Source: Chitinimonas viridis
GTDB taxonomy: Bacteria; Pseudomonadota; Gammaproteobacteria; Burkholderiales; Chitinimonadaceae
Reading direction: 5' to 3'
Length of the DNA: 64,000 nucleotides
NCBI RefSeq assembly: GCF_030409555.1
Contig: NZ_JAUFPU010000019.1
Coordinates: 124,001-188,000 of the forward strand
Under the pieces are notes generated by a model. That model saw only the letters and a program-made list of their open reading frames with translations, was not told where the DNA came from and searched no databases. The position numbers were made by a program, and so were the translations under genes. Below are positions 55,490 to 64,000 of this stretch, one piece after another. Position 1 is the stretch's first letter. Each line of letters opens with the position of its first letter.

Positions 55490-57016
55490 ATGGCGCGCAA
55501 GCTGGAACACTGGATATTGCTCTTGGCCGCAGGCCTGACCCTGCTGGCGGGGCTGTTCCTCACCTTCAAGATGTACGCTGCAGGGCAACCCCTGCTGGCA
55601 ACGGTTTGCCTGGCCACCCTGGGCCTGGCCACTTATATCTACAGCACCGGCAGGGCCTATGCCTTCCGTTATCTGTTCCCTGGCTTGCTGGCCGTGGTGG
55701 TGTTTGTACTGTTCCCACTGGCCTACACCTTTACCATCGGCTTTACCAATTACAGCTCCAAGAACCTGCTGAGCCCTGAGCGCGCCAAGCAGTACTTCCT
55801 GGATGAAACCTATGTGGTGGATGGAGAAAGCTATGCCTTTACCCTGCATAGCGACGGTGCAGCCTACCGCATACGCCTGGAGAACGAGAACGGCGATGTC
55901 TTTGTCACCGATGCCCTGGCGCTGAAGCAGGCGACGCCATTGAGCGTGCCGGCGCATAGGTTGGAAGCAGCCGAGGCACCGTTGAGCGAGCCGGCTGATA
56001 CCAAGACGCTGATCCAGAATCTCAAGGTACTCAAGCTGGTATCCGTCACCTTGCCCAGTGGTTTGGTGGCCAGTGCGTCGGGCCTGCGCGAGTTCGCGCC
56101 AGTGCGCAAGCTCTATCAGCCGCAAGCCAATGGCGAGCTGAAGAACCAGCAGGACGGCAGCATCATCAAGCCCAATTTCGAGACAGGCTTCTATGAGACA
56201 GCAGCGGGCGAGCCGCTACAGCCCGGCTTCAAGGTCGGCATAGGCTGGGCCAATTTCAAACGCATCTTCACCGATAGTTCCTTCAGCGAACCCTTCCTGC
56301 GCATCTTTGGCTGGACGGTGGTGTTTGCCGGCCTGACAGTGCTGTTTGCCTTCTCGGTGGGGATTGTGCTGGCCGTGCTGATGAGCTGGGAGGCGCTGCG
56401 TTTCCGCAAGCTGTACAGCATCTTTTTGTTCCTGCCCTATGCCGTGCCAGCGTTTATCTCCATCCTGGTATTTAAAGGTCTGTTCAGCGAGAACGCGGGG
56501 GAGATCAACCTGATCCTGCAGTCCTTGTTCGGCATCAAGCCCAACTGGTTTACCGATCCCTTCCTCGCCAAGGTCATGATCCTGATCGTCAATACCTGGC
56601 TGGGCTTTCCCTACATGATGTTGCTGAGCATGGGCCTGATCAAGGCAATTCCGGCCGATCTGTATGAGGCATCGGCGATCGCCGGGGCCGGGCCGTTCAC
56701 CAACTTTTTCAAGATCACGCTGCCCTTGATCGTGAAACCGATCACCCCCTTGCTGATTGCCGCTTTTGCCTTCAATTTCAACAACTTTGTCTTGATTGCA
56801 TTGCTGACCAATGGCCGCCCGGATTTCCTGGATACGGCTGTACCAGCGGGCACCACCGACTTGCTGGTGTCTTACACCTATCGCATCGCCTTTCAGGATT
56901 CTGGCCAGGACTTTGGCCTGGCTGCGGCTATCTCGACCGTGGTGTTCCTGATGGTTGCCTTCCTGTCCATCATCAATCTGCGGCTCACCAAGGTGAACCA
57001 GACCGAAAACCGCTGA
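55490..57016 (+). CDS. malF: Maltose ABC transporter permease MalF
   Basis: Inner-membrane permease. 508 aa, close to E. coli MalF (514). Several N-terminal membrane segments, the large periplasmic P2 loop (about 90-265) peculiar to MalF, then the permease core with the EAA loop EASAIAGAGPFTNFFKITLP (about 388-407) that docks onto MalK. ATG 55490 (MARKLEHWIL) with GGGAG upstream at a long spacing; the frame is open from 55373. malG follows after 12 bases. Confidence 0.94.
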   Translation: MARKLEHWILLLAAGLTLLAGLFLTFKMYAAGQPLLATVCLATLGLATYIYSTGRAYAFRYLFPGLLAVVVFVLFPLAYTFTIGFTNYSSKNLLSPERAKQYFLDETYVVDGESYAFTLHSDGAAYRIRLENENGDVFVTDALALKQATPLSVPAHRLEAAEAPLSEPADTKTLIQNLKVLKLVSVTLPSGLVASASGLREFAPVRKLYQPQANGELKNQQDGSIIKPNFETGFYETAAGEPLQPGFKVGIGWANFKRIFTDSSFSEPFLRIFGWTVVFAGLTVLFAFSVGIVLAVLMSWEALRFRKLYSIFLFLPYAVPAFISILVFKGLFSENAGEINLILQSLFGIKPNWFTDPFLAKVMILIVNTWLGFPYMMLLSMGLIKAIPADLYEASAIAGAGPFTNFFKITLPLIVKPITPLLIAAFAFNFNNFVLIALLTNGRPDFLDTAVPAGTTDLLVSYTYRIAFQDSGQDFGLAAAISTVVFLMVAFLSIINLRLTKVNQTENR

Positions 57017-57028
57017 GGATTACGCATC

Positions 57029-57919
57029 GTGGCCGTCGTTCTTGATAAATCGCATCGCTGGCGGGTTGTCGCCGCCCACCTGGGGTTGATCTGCTTTATC
57101 GCGCTGATCATGTTCCCCTTTCTCATGATCCTGCTGATCAGCCTGCGTCCGGGTAATTTCTCGACCGGCGATCTGATCCCCAGCCAGATCAGCCTGGAGC
57201 ATTGGAAGCTGGTGTTGGGCATTCCCTATCAGGCGGCCGATGGCCGGCTGGTGGAGCCGGAGTTCCCGGTACTGCTATGGCTATGGAACTCCATCAAGGT
57301 GGCCGCCTTGTCTGGCCTGATCGGCCTTCTGCTGTCGACCACCTGCGCCTATGCGTTTGCCCGCATGCGCTTTGCCTTTAAGGCCCAGTTGATCAACAGC
57401 CTGATGCTGGTGCAGATGTTTCCCACCGTGCTGGCCTTGGTGGCGATCTATGCCATCTTCGACCAGATAGGTGGCTATGTGCCCTGGCTGGGGCTGGATA
57501 CCCACGGCGGCCTGATTCTGGCCTATACCGGGGGCATTGCCCTGCACATCTGGACCATCAAGGGCTACTTCGACACCATCCCGGTCGAAATAGAGGAAGC
57601 TGCCAAAGTCGACGGTGCGACACCATTTCAGGCCTTCCGCTATGTGTTGCTGCCCATGGCGGTTCCCATCCTGATGGTGGTGTTCCTGCTGGCCTTTATC
57701 CAGGGGGTCAACGAGTACCCCATCGCCTCGGTGCTGCTCAAGCAGCAGGATCAACTCACCATCGCCGTGGGTATCAAGATGTTCCTGTACGAACAGAAGT
57801 ACTTCTGGGGTGACTTTGCCGCTGCAGCCATCCTGTCGGGCCTGCCTATCTCCATCGTCTTCCTGCTGGCGCAGCGCTGGATGACGTCGGGGCTCACTGC
57901 TGGCGGTGTCAAGGGGTAA
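57029..57919 (+). CDS. malG: Maltose ABC transporter permease MalG
   Basis: Second permease subunit. 296 aa, GTG start at 57029. Six membrane segments are recognisable, starting with [20 protein letters not shown]. The EAA loop is [21 protein letters not shown] (about 189-208). The C-terminus LTAGGVKG matches MalG proteins, whose tail inserts into the MalE/MalF translocation path. Confidence 0.94.
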   Translation: MAVVLDKSHRWRVVAAHLGLICFIALIMFPFLMILLISLRPGNFSTGDLIPSQISLEHWKLVLGIPYQAADGRLVEPEFPVLLWLWNSIKVAALSGLIGLLLSTTCAYAFARMRFAFKAQLINSLMLVQMFPTVLALVAIYAIFDQIGGYVPWLGLDTHGGLILAYTGGIALHIWTIKGYFDTIPVEIEEAAKVDGATPFQAFRYVLLPMAVPILMVVFLLAFIQGVNEYPIASVLLKQQDQLTIAVGIKMFLYEQKYFWGDFAAAAILSGLPISIVFLLAQRWMTSGLTAGGVKG

Positions 57920-58031
57920 GGAAGGCCGGCACGCTCAGCGTCCAAGCAGGGCGATGTTAAGACTGCTGCGGATGGCCGCAGGGCATGACAAGAAATCAGT
58001 ACCAAACCAAGACCAATACGGAGTGATGACC

Positions 58032-58469
58032 ATGCTGAACAAACGTAAATTGATCAAGACCTTGCTGGCAACATTGATGCTGGCAGCTTTGCCTGCTGCG
58101 GCCGACAACCCGCCGGAAGGCATGGTGGATATTCATTACCATCGCCCCGATGGCAAGTATGAAAATTGGGGCCTGCATGCCTGGAAGCGCGCACCGGGCG
58201 CCAGCGACCAACCCCTGGAGGGCGTGAGCTGGTTCAGCCCCCTGACACCAACCGGCAAGGATGAGTTCGGCGTGTACTGGCGCCTGGCCATCAAGGATTT
58301 CGGCAGCACCGGCAAGGTGCATTACATCATCCACAAAGGTGATGTGAAGGAGCAGAAGGGCAAGGACATGAGTTTCGATACCAAGGAGATCAAGGATGCC
58401 TATGTGGTTTCGGGCAACCCAGCCATCTTCAAGAGCAAGGTCGAGGCGCAAGCTGCCGTAGGCAAGTAA
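58032..58469 (+). CDS. Exported stand-alone CBM41/PUD carbohydrate-binding protein
   Basis: A 145-aa secreted protein: signal peptide MLNKRKLIKTLLATLMLAAL ending AAA, then essentially a single pullulanase-associated (CBM41) domain: MVDIHYHRPDGKYENWGLHAW with conserved aromatic residues, and GVYWRLAIKDFGSTGKVHYIIH. CBM41 normally binds alpha-glucans as a module of pullulanases; here it stands alone with no catalytic part. It may be a periplasmic glucan-binding helper for the amylase downstream. ATG 58032 has GGAG 8 bases upstream; ATG 58026 is possible. A terminator follows. Confidence 0.8.
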   Translation: MLNKRKLIKTLLATLMLAALPAAADNPPEGMVDIHYHRPDGKYENWGLHAWKRAPGASDQPLEGVSWFSPLTPTGKDEFGVYWRLAIKDFGSTGKVHYIIHKGDVKEQKGKDMSFDTKEIKDAYVVSGNPAIFKSKVEAQAAVGK

Positions 58470-58487
58470 GCCACCCTATCTAGGATG

Positions 58488-58515
58488 GGCGGGCGCCGGT
58501 TGGCCCGCCTTTTTT
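58488..58515 (+). terminator. Rho-independent terminator after the CBM41 gene
   Basis: GGCGGGC (58488-58494), loop GCCGGTTG, GCCCGCC (58503-58509), then six T. Ends the malK-malE-malF-malG-CBM41 unit; the exported amylase starts 29 bases later and needs its own promoter or read-through. Confidence 0.85.
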
Positions 58516-58543
58516 AGCCCCAGCCCTGCCTGATAAAGCCGCC

Positions 58544-60229
58544 ATGACACGTACCTTGCTTGCCACATCGCTCTCGCTGATCTGCCTGTTTTCCCAGGCC
58601 ACCGAATCTGTCGCCACCCCCATCGCCGCTGCAGGGGTGTCCAAGAGCAGCTTTGCTACCAATCCCATCGTCTATTTCGCCATTACCGACCGCTTCTACA
58701 ATGGCAACCCCGCCAATGACCAGAGCTATGGACGCAAGCCCGATGGCGCCAAGGAGATCGGCACTTTCCACGGTGGCGATCTGGCGGGGTTGACGGTCAA
58801 GCTCAAGGAGGGCTATTTCCGGAACCTGGGGGTCAATGCGATCTGGATCACAGCGCCCTATGAGCAGATACGGGGCTGGGTACAGGGCGGCAAGGAAGAG
58901 TTCAAGCACTATGCCTACCACGGCTACTTTGCCCTGGATTACACGGTGCTCGACAAGAACATGGGCACGCCCGATGAGTTGCGGGAGTTCGTTGATACAG
59001 CCCATGCCCAGGGCGTCAGGGTGCTGTTCGATATTGTGATGAACCACCCTGGCTATCTGGATATTGAGACGGCCCACCAATTGAATATCCCTGTGCTGTG
59101 GAAGGGGGCCTATGAGCAATACACGCTTAAGGACTATCACGGCTGGATAGACTACAACGCCGACCGCAAGCAATGGGCCGAATGGTGGGGCGGCGACTGG
59201 GTTCGTGCTGGTCTCAACGGCTATACCGCTGCCGGTAGCAGCGACCTGACCATGCAACTGGCTTACCTGCCGGACTTCAAGACCGAACAGGCCAAGGCGG
59301 TAGGGTTGCCGGCTTTCCTGAAAAAGAAGGCCGATACCCGCGCGGTAGCTTTACCCAACGCGACAGTGCGCGATTACCTGGTGACCTGGTTGACCAACTG
59401 GGTGCGCGATTATGGTGTGGACGGCTTTCGGGTTGATACGGCCAAGCATGTGGAAATGGCATCCTGGCAGGCGTTGAAGCAGGCAGGGAATGCGGCCCTG
59501 ACCGAATGGAAGGCCAAGAACCCGCAGAAGAAGATAGACGATGCACCATTCTGGATGGTGGGTGAGGTATTTCCGCACGCTGTTGAGCGCACGGCCTACT
59601 TCGACAACGGTTTTGACAGCCTGATCAATTTCGACTTGCAGGATCGCAAGCTGGACGACCCGCTGGAACTGGACCGGCTGTATGGCGACTACGCCCGCAA
59701 GCTGGCAGCCGGCAGCAGCGAGGGCAAGGCCTTCGATGTCCTGTCCTATCTGTCGTCGCACGATACCCGCTTGTACAAGCGTGATCAGCTGATTACCGCA
59801 GGCACTGCCCTGTTGCTGGCACCCGGTGGCGTGCAGATATTCTACGGGGATGAAACGGCCAGGCCAGATGGCCCGGCCAGCTCTGGCGACCCACAGCAAT
59901 CCACCCGTTCCAGTATGAACTGGGCGTCGCCCAATACGACTGTATTGGCCCATTGGCAGAAGCTGGGCCAGTTCCGCGCTCGCCACCCGGCGCTGGCACG
60001 CGGTGTGCATCGCAAACTGGGCGATGAGCCCTATGCCTTCAGCCGTATCTATGGCGATGACAGGGTCGTCGCAGCGCCATTTGCCAAGGGTGAGGTCAGC
60101 ATACCGGTAGCGCATGTCTACAAGGATGGCCAGATGGTCCGCGATGCCTATAGCGGCACCACCGCCAAGGTAGAGGGTGGCATGGTGAAGCTGCTCGCAC
60201 AGGGCTCGGTGCTGCTGGAAGCACAATAA
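58544..60229 (+). CDS. Exported GH13 alpha-amylase
   Basis: A 561-aa GH13 enzyme with a signal peptide (MTRTLLATSLSLICLFSQAT). FAITDRFYNGNPANDQSYGR, FHGGDLAGLTVKL and VLFDIVMNHPG mark the alpha-amylase fold. The catalytic triad is intact: D298 (GFRVDTAKHV), E341 (MVGEVF), D407 (LSSHDTRL). Resembles periplasmic MalS-type alpha-amylases or cyclomaltodextrinase-like exported enzymes. It would shorten maltodextrins after passage through the maltoporin. Confidence 0.87.
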   Translation: MTRTLLATSLSLICLFSQATESVATPIAAAGVSKSSFATNPIVYFAITDRFYNGNPANDQSYGRKPDGAKEIGTFHGGDLAGLTVKLKEGYFRNLGVNAIWITAPYEQIRGWVQGGKEEFKHYAYHGYFALDYTVLDKNMGTPDELREFVDTAHAQGVRVLFDIVMNHPGYLDIETAHQLNIPVLWKGAYEQYTLKDYHGWIDYNADRKQWAEWWGGDWVRAGLNGYTAAGSSDLTMQLAYLPDFKTEQAKAVGLPAFLKKKADTRAVALPNATVRDYLVTWLTNWVRDYGVDGFRVDTAKHVEMASWQALKQAGNAALTEWKAKNPQKKIDDAPFWMVGEVFPHAVERTAYFDNGFDSLINFDLQDRKLDDPLELDRLYGDYARKLAAGSSEGKAFDVLSYLSSHDTRLYKRDQLITAGTALLLAPGGVQIFYGDETARPDGPASSGDPQQSTRSSMNWASPNTTVLAHWQKLGQFRARHPALARGVHRKLGDEPYAFSRIYGDDRVVAAPFAKGEVSIPVAHVYKDGQMVRDAYSGTTAKVEGGMVKLLAQGSVLLEAQ

Positions 60230-60273
60230 GGTGGGGCGACACACCACAATATGATCAACGAGGACAGAACATC

Positions 60274-61146
60274 GTGAGTACCGCAAACTCCCGACTCATA
60301 CTGGGTGTCTGGCGCATCGCCGATTGGCAGATGCACCCCAGCCAGGTGGCCGATCTGGTGGAGGGCTGCCTGGATATGGGCATGAATACCTTCGATTTGG
60401 CCGATATCTATGCTGGCTACCGTTGCGAGGCCTTGTTCGGTGAAGCCTTGGCCAGCCGGCCTGCGCTCAAGTCGCGCATCAAGCTGATCTCCAAGTGCGG
60501 CATCGCACTGGTAACCCCAAACCGACCGCAGCACCGAGTCAAGCACTACAACACCAGCAGCGCGCATATCGTGGCGTCGGCCGAGAATTCGCTGGCACAG
60601 ATGGGGGTGGAGCAGCTAGAGATGCTGTTGATCCACAGGCCTGACCCCTTGATGGATGCCGACGAGATCGCCGAGGCGTTCTTTCAGCTCAAGCAGGCGG
60701 GCAAGGTCGCACAATTTGGTGTCTCCAACTTCCTGCCGCACCAGCTGGAACTGCTGCAAAGCCGCCTGGATGAACCGCTGGCCGCCAACCAGGTGGAAGT
60801 TTCGCTGCTGCATACCGATGCCTTGTTCGACGGTACGCTGGACCAATGCCAGCGCCTGCGTATCAAGCCGCAAGCCTGGTCACCATTGGGGGGAGGCAGA
60901 CTGTCGGCCGAGCCGGCAGAGACACCCTTGGGGCAGGTGCTGGCGCGGCTGGGGGCGGAACTGGGCGTCAGCCGTGAGCAACTCGCCATTGCCTGGCTGC
61001 TGCGCCATCCGGCCGGCATACAGCCGGTGCTGGGCAGCGGCAAGCTGGAGCGCTTGCAACAGTTGGTGGCTGCGCAGGAGATTATGCTGGACAGGCAGCA
61101 GTGGTTTGAACTGCTCGAGGCTGCCATGGGCCGCCCCATGCCTTGA
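60274..61146 (+). CDS. Aldo/keto reductase (YdhF-like)
   Basis: A 290-aa NADPH-dependent oxidoreductase with GTG start at 60274. The catalytic tetrad is visible: Asp and Tyr in TFDLADIYAGY, Lys in LISKCG, His in LLIHRPDP. C-terminal cofactor region LGSGKLERLQQL. Closest to the YdhF group, whose substrates are unknown. Its place between the amylase and gap suggests a sugar-related role, but this is only positional. Confidence 0.85.
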   Translation: MSTANSRLILGVWRIADWQMHPSQVADLVEGCLDMGMNTFDLADIYAGYRCEALFGEALASRPALKSRIKLISKCGIALVTPNRPQHRVKHYNTSSAHIVASAENSLAQMGVEQLEMLLIHRPDPLMDADEIAEAFFQLKQAGKVAQFGVSNFLPHQLELLQSRLDEPLAANQVEVSLLHTDALFDGTLDQCQRLRIKPQAWSPLGGGRLSAEPAETPLGQVLARLGAELGVSREQLAIAWLLRHPAGIQPVLGSGKLERLQQLVAAQEIMLDRQQWFELLEAAMGRPMP

Positions 61147-61367
61147 TGGCGATCGCTCAAGCCATGGTGGCCAAACCTACGCATCCCGTCGCCGGCCATC
61201 CATGACTTGAGTACATAACAGGCTCTCAGATAGCTTCGCGCAGCCTTGGTGGCTGTGCGAAATACGGAGTGAAACGGTCGCTACGGCCGGTCCGTCAACA
61301 GAAGCAGAGCGCCCAAGACGGCGCCGCACTATCCAAGTCCATAGGTACAACAGTCTGGAGCAATACA

Positions 61368-62381
61368 ATGACCATCCGCATCGCCATCAACGGCTACGGC
61401 CGCATAGGCCGCAATGTCTTACGTGGCCTCTATGAACACAACCGCCGCGACGAATTCGAGATCGTCGCCATCAACAACCTCGGAGAGATCGAGGTCAACG
61501 CCCACCTGACTGAATACGACACCGTCCATGGTCGTTTCCAGGCTGAGGTGGGCTATGAAGGGGATTACCTGCTGGTCAACGGTGACCGCATACGCTACCT
61601 GAGCGTGCGCGATCCGGCCCAGCTGCCCTGGAAGGATCTTGATGTCGATGTAGTGTTCGAGTGTACCGGCCTGTTCACCAGCAAGGCCAAGGCCAGTGCG
61701 CACCTGGCTGCCGGTGCCAAGAAGGTGGTGATCTCCGCACCGGGCGGTGATGATGTCGATGCCACCATCGTGTTCGGGGTGAACGAGCAGGTGCTGAAGG
61801 CCGAGCACACGGTGATCTCCAATGCCAGTTGCACCACCAATTGCCTGGCACCGCTGGTGGCACCGCTCCATGCAGCGCTGGGGGTGGAGATGGGGCTGAT
61901 GACCACGGTGCACAGCTACACCAATGATCAGGTGCTGACCGACCTCTACCACAGCGATCTGCGCCGTGCCCGTTCGGCGACCATGTCCATGATACCTACC
62001 AAGACGGGTGCAGCGGCCGCCATCGGCCTGGTGATACCGGAGCTGGCAGGCAAGCTGGACGGCCTGGCGGTACGCGTGCCGACCATCAATGTCTCGTTGG
62101 TCGACTTTGTCTTTACTGCCAGCCGCGATACCAGCGTGAGCGAAGTCAACGAGATACTCAAGCAAGCCGCCGCAGTGAGCCGCGATGGCATTCTGACTTA
62201 TGTGACCAAGCCCCTTGTGTCTGTCGATTTCAACCATAACCGCGCTTCGTCGAATTTCGATTCGTCGCAGACCAAGGTGAGCAACAAGCGCCTGGTCAAG
62301 GTCATGGCCTGGTACGACAACGAATGGGGCTACTCCAACCGCATGCTGGATACCTGCAAGGCGCTGATGCAAGCACGCTGA
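61368..62381 (+). CDS. gap: Glyceraldehyde-3-phosphate dehydrogenase, type I
   Basis: Oxidises glyceraldehyde-3-phosphate, the second product of the Entner-Doudoroff aldolase. 337 aa. NAD motif [13 protein letters not shown], catalytic Cys155 in [13 protein letters not shown], and the C-terminal [21 protein letters not shown] and [12 protein letters not shown] fit Gap rather than Epd. ATG 61368 ([10 protein letters not shown]) with GGAG upstream; the frame is open from 61269. No HexR-like site was seen in 61147-61367, although gap is a HexR target in some species. Confidence 0.93.
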   Translation: MTIRIAINGYGRIGRNVLRGLYEHNRRDEFEIVAINNLGEIEVNAHLTEYDTVHGRFQAEVGYEGDYLLVNGDRIRYLSVRDPAQLPWKDLDVDVVFECTGLFTSKAKASAHLAAGAKKVVISAPGGDDVDATIVFGVNEQVLKAEHTVISNASCTTNCLAPLVAPLHAALGVEMGLMTTVHSYTNDQVLTDLYHSDLRRARSATMSMIPTKTGAAAAIGLVIPELAGKLDGLAVRVPTINVSLVDFVFTASRDTSVSEVNEILKQAAAVSRDGILTYVTKPLVSVDFNHNRASSNFDSSQTKVSNKRLVKVMAWYDNEWGYSNRMLDTCKALMQAR

Positions 62382-62498
62382 GCGGTAGCCGCAACCTCAC
62401 ATGACCGCGCGGGCTATGACCTGCGCGGCATGTCGGCACCCTGGGTGCCGAAGCGCCGTTAGAGCGCCATCCCCAACCATCACCGGAGTGATACCCCA

Positions 62499-63752
62499 AT
62501 GACTATCCGTTCCAACGGTGTAGCGGGCATTCTTGCGCCCCAAGAATGCCCTGTTGCCGTTTCTCCCCGTCGCATCGTGCTGAAAACCTTGCTGGGCATT
62601 GCTGCCAGCGCCTGTCTGCTGAGCCCGGCCATGGCGGCTGGTAAGCAGCTGACGGTCTGGATCAATGGCGACAAAGGCTACGAAGGCATAGAGAAGATCG
62701 GCAAGCTGTATACCAAGCAGACAGGCATCACCGTCAAGGTCGAGCATCCCGATGATGCACCGACTCGGTTTCAGCAGGAGGCGCTGGCCGGCAATGGCCC
62801 TGATATCTGGATCTGGCCGCACGACCGCATTGGTGAGTGGATCAAGCTGGGGTTGCTGACACCCATCAATCCGACCGAGGAGGCGCGCCGCAATATTGTT
62901 TCGGTGGCTTGGGATGCGTTTACCGTAGGCGGCAAGACCTGGGGTTATCCCTTGTCGGTGGAGACGGTCAGCCTGATCTACAACAAGGCCCTGATCAAGA
63001 ACCCGCCCAAGAGCTTCGAGGAAATACCGGCACTGGATGCCCAGCTACAGAAACGCGGGGCCAGGGCCATCTTGTGGGACTACAACAACACCTACTTTAC
63101 CTGGCCCTTGATGGCGGCGAACGGCGGCTATCCGTTCTTCCGCGATATCAAGGGCAACTATGACGCCCGCGATACCGGTGTCGCCAAGCCCGGCGCGGTG
63201 GCAGGCCTGGAAACGCTTGCCATGCTGATCAACAAGGGTGTCATGCCCAAGGGCGCTAGCTACGGCCAGATGGAAGAGGCCATGCGCAACGGCAAGCTGG
63301 GTATGATGATCAGCGGTCCGTGGGCCTGGGAGGGATTGCGGGAGGCCAAGATCAATTTCGGCGTGGCACCCATACCCAGCGTGAAGGGTAAGCCTTCGCG
63401 GCCCTTTGTGGGTGTGCTGGGCGCCATGATCAATGCCAAGAGCCGCAACAAGAAGGAGGCCCTGGCTTTCCTGGAGCAGCACCTGCTCAAGCTCGTTGGC
63501 CTGAAAGCCATGAACGAGGCGGTGCCGCTGGGCGTACCGGCAGATATCACGCTGTTCTGGCAACTCTACAACGACGAAAACATCCGTAACTCCATGGATA
63601 ACATCCATCTGGGCAAGCCTATGCCGTCCAATCCGGAGATGGGCAAGTTCTGGGCTGCCATGGCGACAGCGCTACCACAGGTGACTGATGGCAACGTCAA
63701 GCCACAAGAGGCCATGGTGACGGCCGCCAAGCAGATCGCTGCGCCCATGTAG
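62499..63752 (+). CDS. MalE-like maltodextrin-binding protein (copy 2)
   Basis: A 417-aa second MalE: KQLTVWINGDKGYEGIEKIG, GNGPDIWIWPHDRIGEWIKLG, SGPWAWEGLREAKINFGVAP and PFVGVLGAMIN closely parallel copy 1. The leader is long: about 23 residues precede SPRRIVLKTLLGIAAS, a twin-arginine-like n-region, with cleavage likely after AMA. It is not followed by permease genes, so it probably shares MalFGK with copy 1. ATG 62499 has GGAGTGAT 6 bases upstream; an internal start is possible if the long leader is not real. Confidence 0.88.
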   Translation: MTIRSNGVAGILAPQECPVAVSPRRIVLKTLLGIAASACLLSPAMAAGKQLTVWINGDKGYEGIEKIGKLYTKQTGITVKVEHPDDAPTRFQQEALAGNGPDIWIWPHDRIGEWIKLGLLTPINPTEEARRNIVSVAWDAFTVGGKTWGYPLSVETVSLIYNKALIKNPPKSFEEIPALDAQLQKRGARAILWDYNNTYFTWPLMAANGGYPFFRDIKGNYDARDTGVAKPGAVAGLETLAMLINKGVMPKGASYGQMEEAMRNGKLGMMISGPWAWEGLREAKINFGVAPIPSVKGKPSRPFVGVLGAMINAKSRNKKEALAFLEQHLLKLVGLKAMNEAVPLGVPADITLFWQLYNDENIRNSMDNIHLGKPMPSNPEMGKFWAAMATALPQVTDGNVKPQEAMVTAAKQIAAPM

Positions 63753-63790
63753 GCCATATCTGCATCCAGCGCTACATGCCGCGCTAGGCG

Positions 63791-64000
63791 TCAGGGGGTG
63801 TGACCGGGTATGTCGACGACTACCCGGTTACGCCCCGCCTGCTTGGCCCGGTAAAGTGCTTCATCTGCCGCTTTGAGCAGATCATCAGCCGTCAGTCCAG
63901 ACCCGGGAGCACGCTGAGCGAGACCCAGGCTGATGGTGAGATGCCCCAATTCGCTACCCATGTGGGGCAGGGCCTGCACGGCGATGGCGTTGCGCAGCTG
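63791..64000 (-). CDS. GGDEF-domain protein, C-terminal part
   Basis: Minus-strand frame open to the window edge; only the last ~69 codons are inside. LTISLGLAQRA and LLKAADEALYRAKQAGRNRVVV are the C-terminal GGDEF-domain signature (the fourth-helix Y/F-x-AK-x-x-GRN motif). The active-site loop lies outside the window, so activity cannot be judged. Convergent with the second malE gene. Confidence 0.85.
   Translation of the reverse strand, partial: QLRNAIAVQALPHMGSELGHLTISLGLAQRAPGSGLTADDLLKAADEALYRAKQAGRNRVVVDIPGHTP

Noticed and set aside
62420-62470. Small GC-rich hairpins after gap as a terminator
   Set aside because: The CGGCACC/GGGTGCCG pair is short and has no U-tract; it was not strong enough to annotate.

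Overview
The window is a stretch of a GC-rich bacterial chromosome, most likely a betaproteobacterium close to the Neisseriales/Chitinibacteraceae or Chitinimonas-type lineages. This is an inference from gene content and protein character: a lipoyl-domain-bearing E3 in the pyruvate dehydrogenase operon, a single LolC/E-type subunit, mtaD-ubiG-mupP synteny and a tmRNA tag ANDESYALAA. Nearly all of it is ordinary, densely packed chromosome. Most overlapping alternative reading frames are shadows of GC-rich genes.

Layout. 1-9,500: lolC-lolD-serB (minus), a 266-bp MITE-like element, then a PilZ-like gene, an RpfE-type gene, recJ and rlmB (plus), and a small Rieske protein. 9,500-11,900: a short accessory patch with an AT-rich exported protein, a small frameshifted gene with its own promoter and terminator, an IS66 transposase relic with an octamer repeat, and the tmRNA gene ssrA. 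11,900-15,500: a minus-strand trio of overlapping genes for a HAD-like protein, a methyltransferase and a glycosyltransferase fused to a methyltransferase-like tail. 15,500-29,000: housekeeping genes (mupP-like, ubiG, mtaD, mnmC, a radical SAM protein, nadK, recN, an orphan substrate-binding protein, tadA, pyk). A second MITE-like element abuts the radical SAM stop codon.

28,700-33,100 is a signalling block: two GAF-GGDEF paralogues flanking a chemoreceptor. One paralogue has an intact GGEEL active site, the other has SGDRF but keeps the RxxD inhibitory site. 33,100-39,600 is the pyruvate dehydrogenase operon aceE-aceF-lpdA.

40,900-49,600 is the Entner-Doudoroff and glucose-6-phosphate module: zwf-pgl-glk-hexR-pgi on the minus strand, divergent from edd-eda on the plus strand. 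HexR-like palindromes lie in the divergent region and in front of pyk. 49,800-63,800 is a maltose/maltodextrin utilisation region: maltoporin, GH13 alpha-glucosidase, malK, malE, malF, malG, a stand-alone CBM41/PUD protein, an exported GH13 amylase, an aldo/keto reductase, gap, and a second malE-like gene. The two modules together describe import of maltodextrins, hydrolysis to glucose, phosphorylation by Glk, Entner-Doudoroff breakdown to pyruvate and GAP, then Gap, Pyk and Pdh. The window ends inside a third GGDEF gene.

I did not find a clearly new multi-gene defence or biosynthetic system. The observations most worth checking are the A AAA AAC frameshift gene, the two TAA-flanked MITE-like elements, the HexR operator set, the degenerate GGDEF protein with an intact I-site, the lipoyl-domain duplication that extends into the ribosome-binding region, and a 17-codon ORF that bridges hexR and pgi through a 13-bp tandem duplication.
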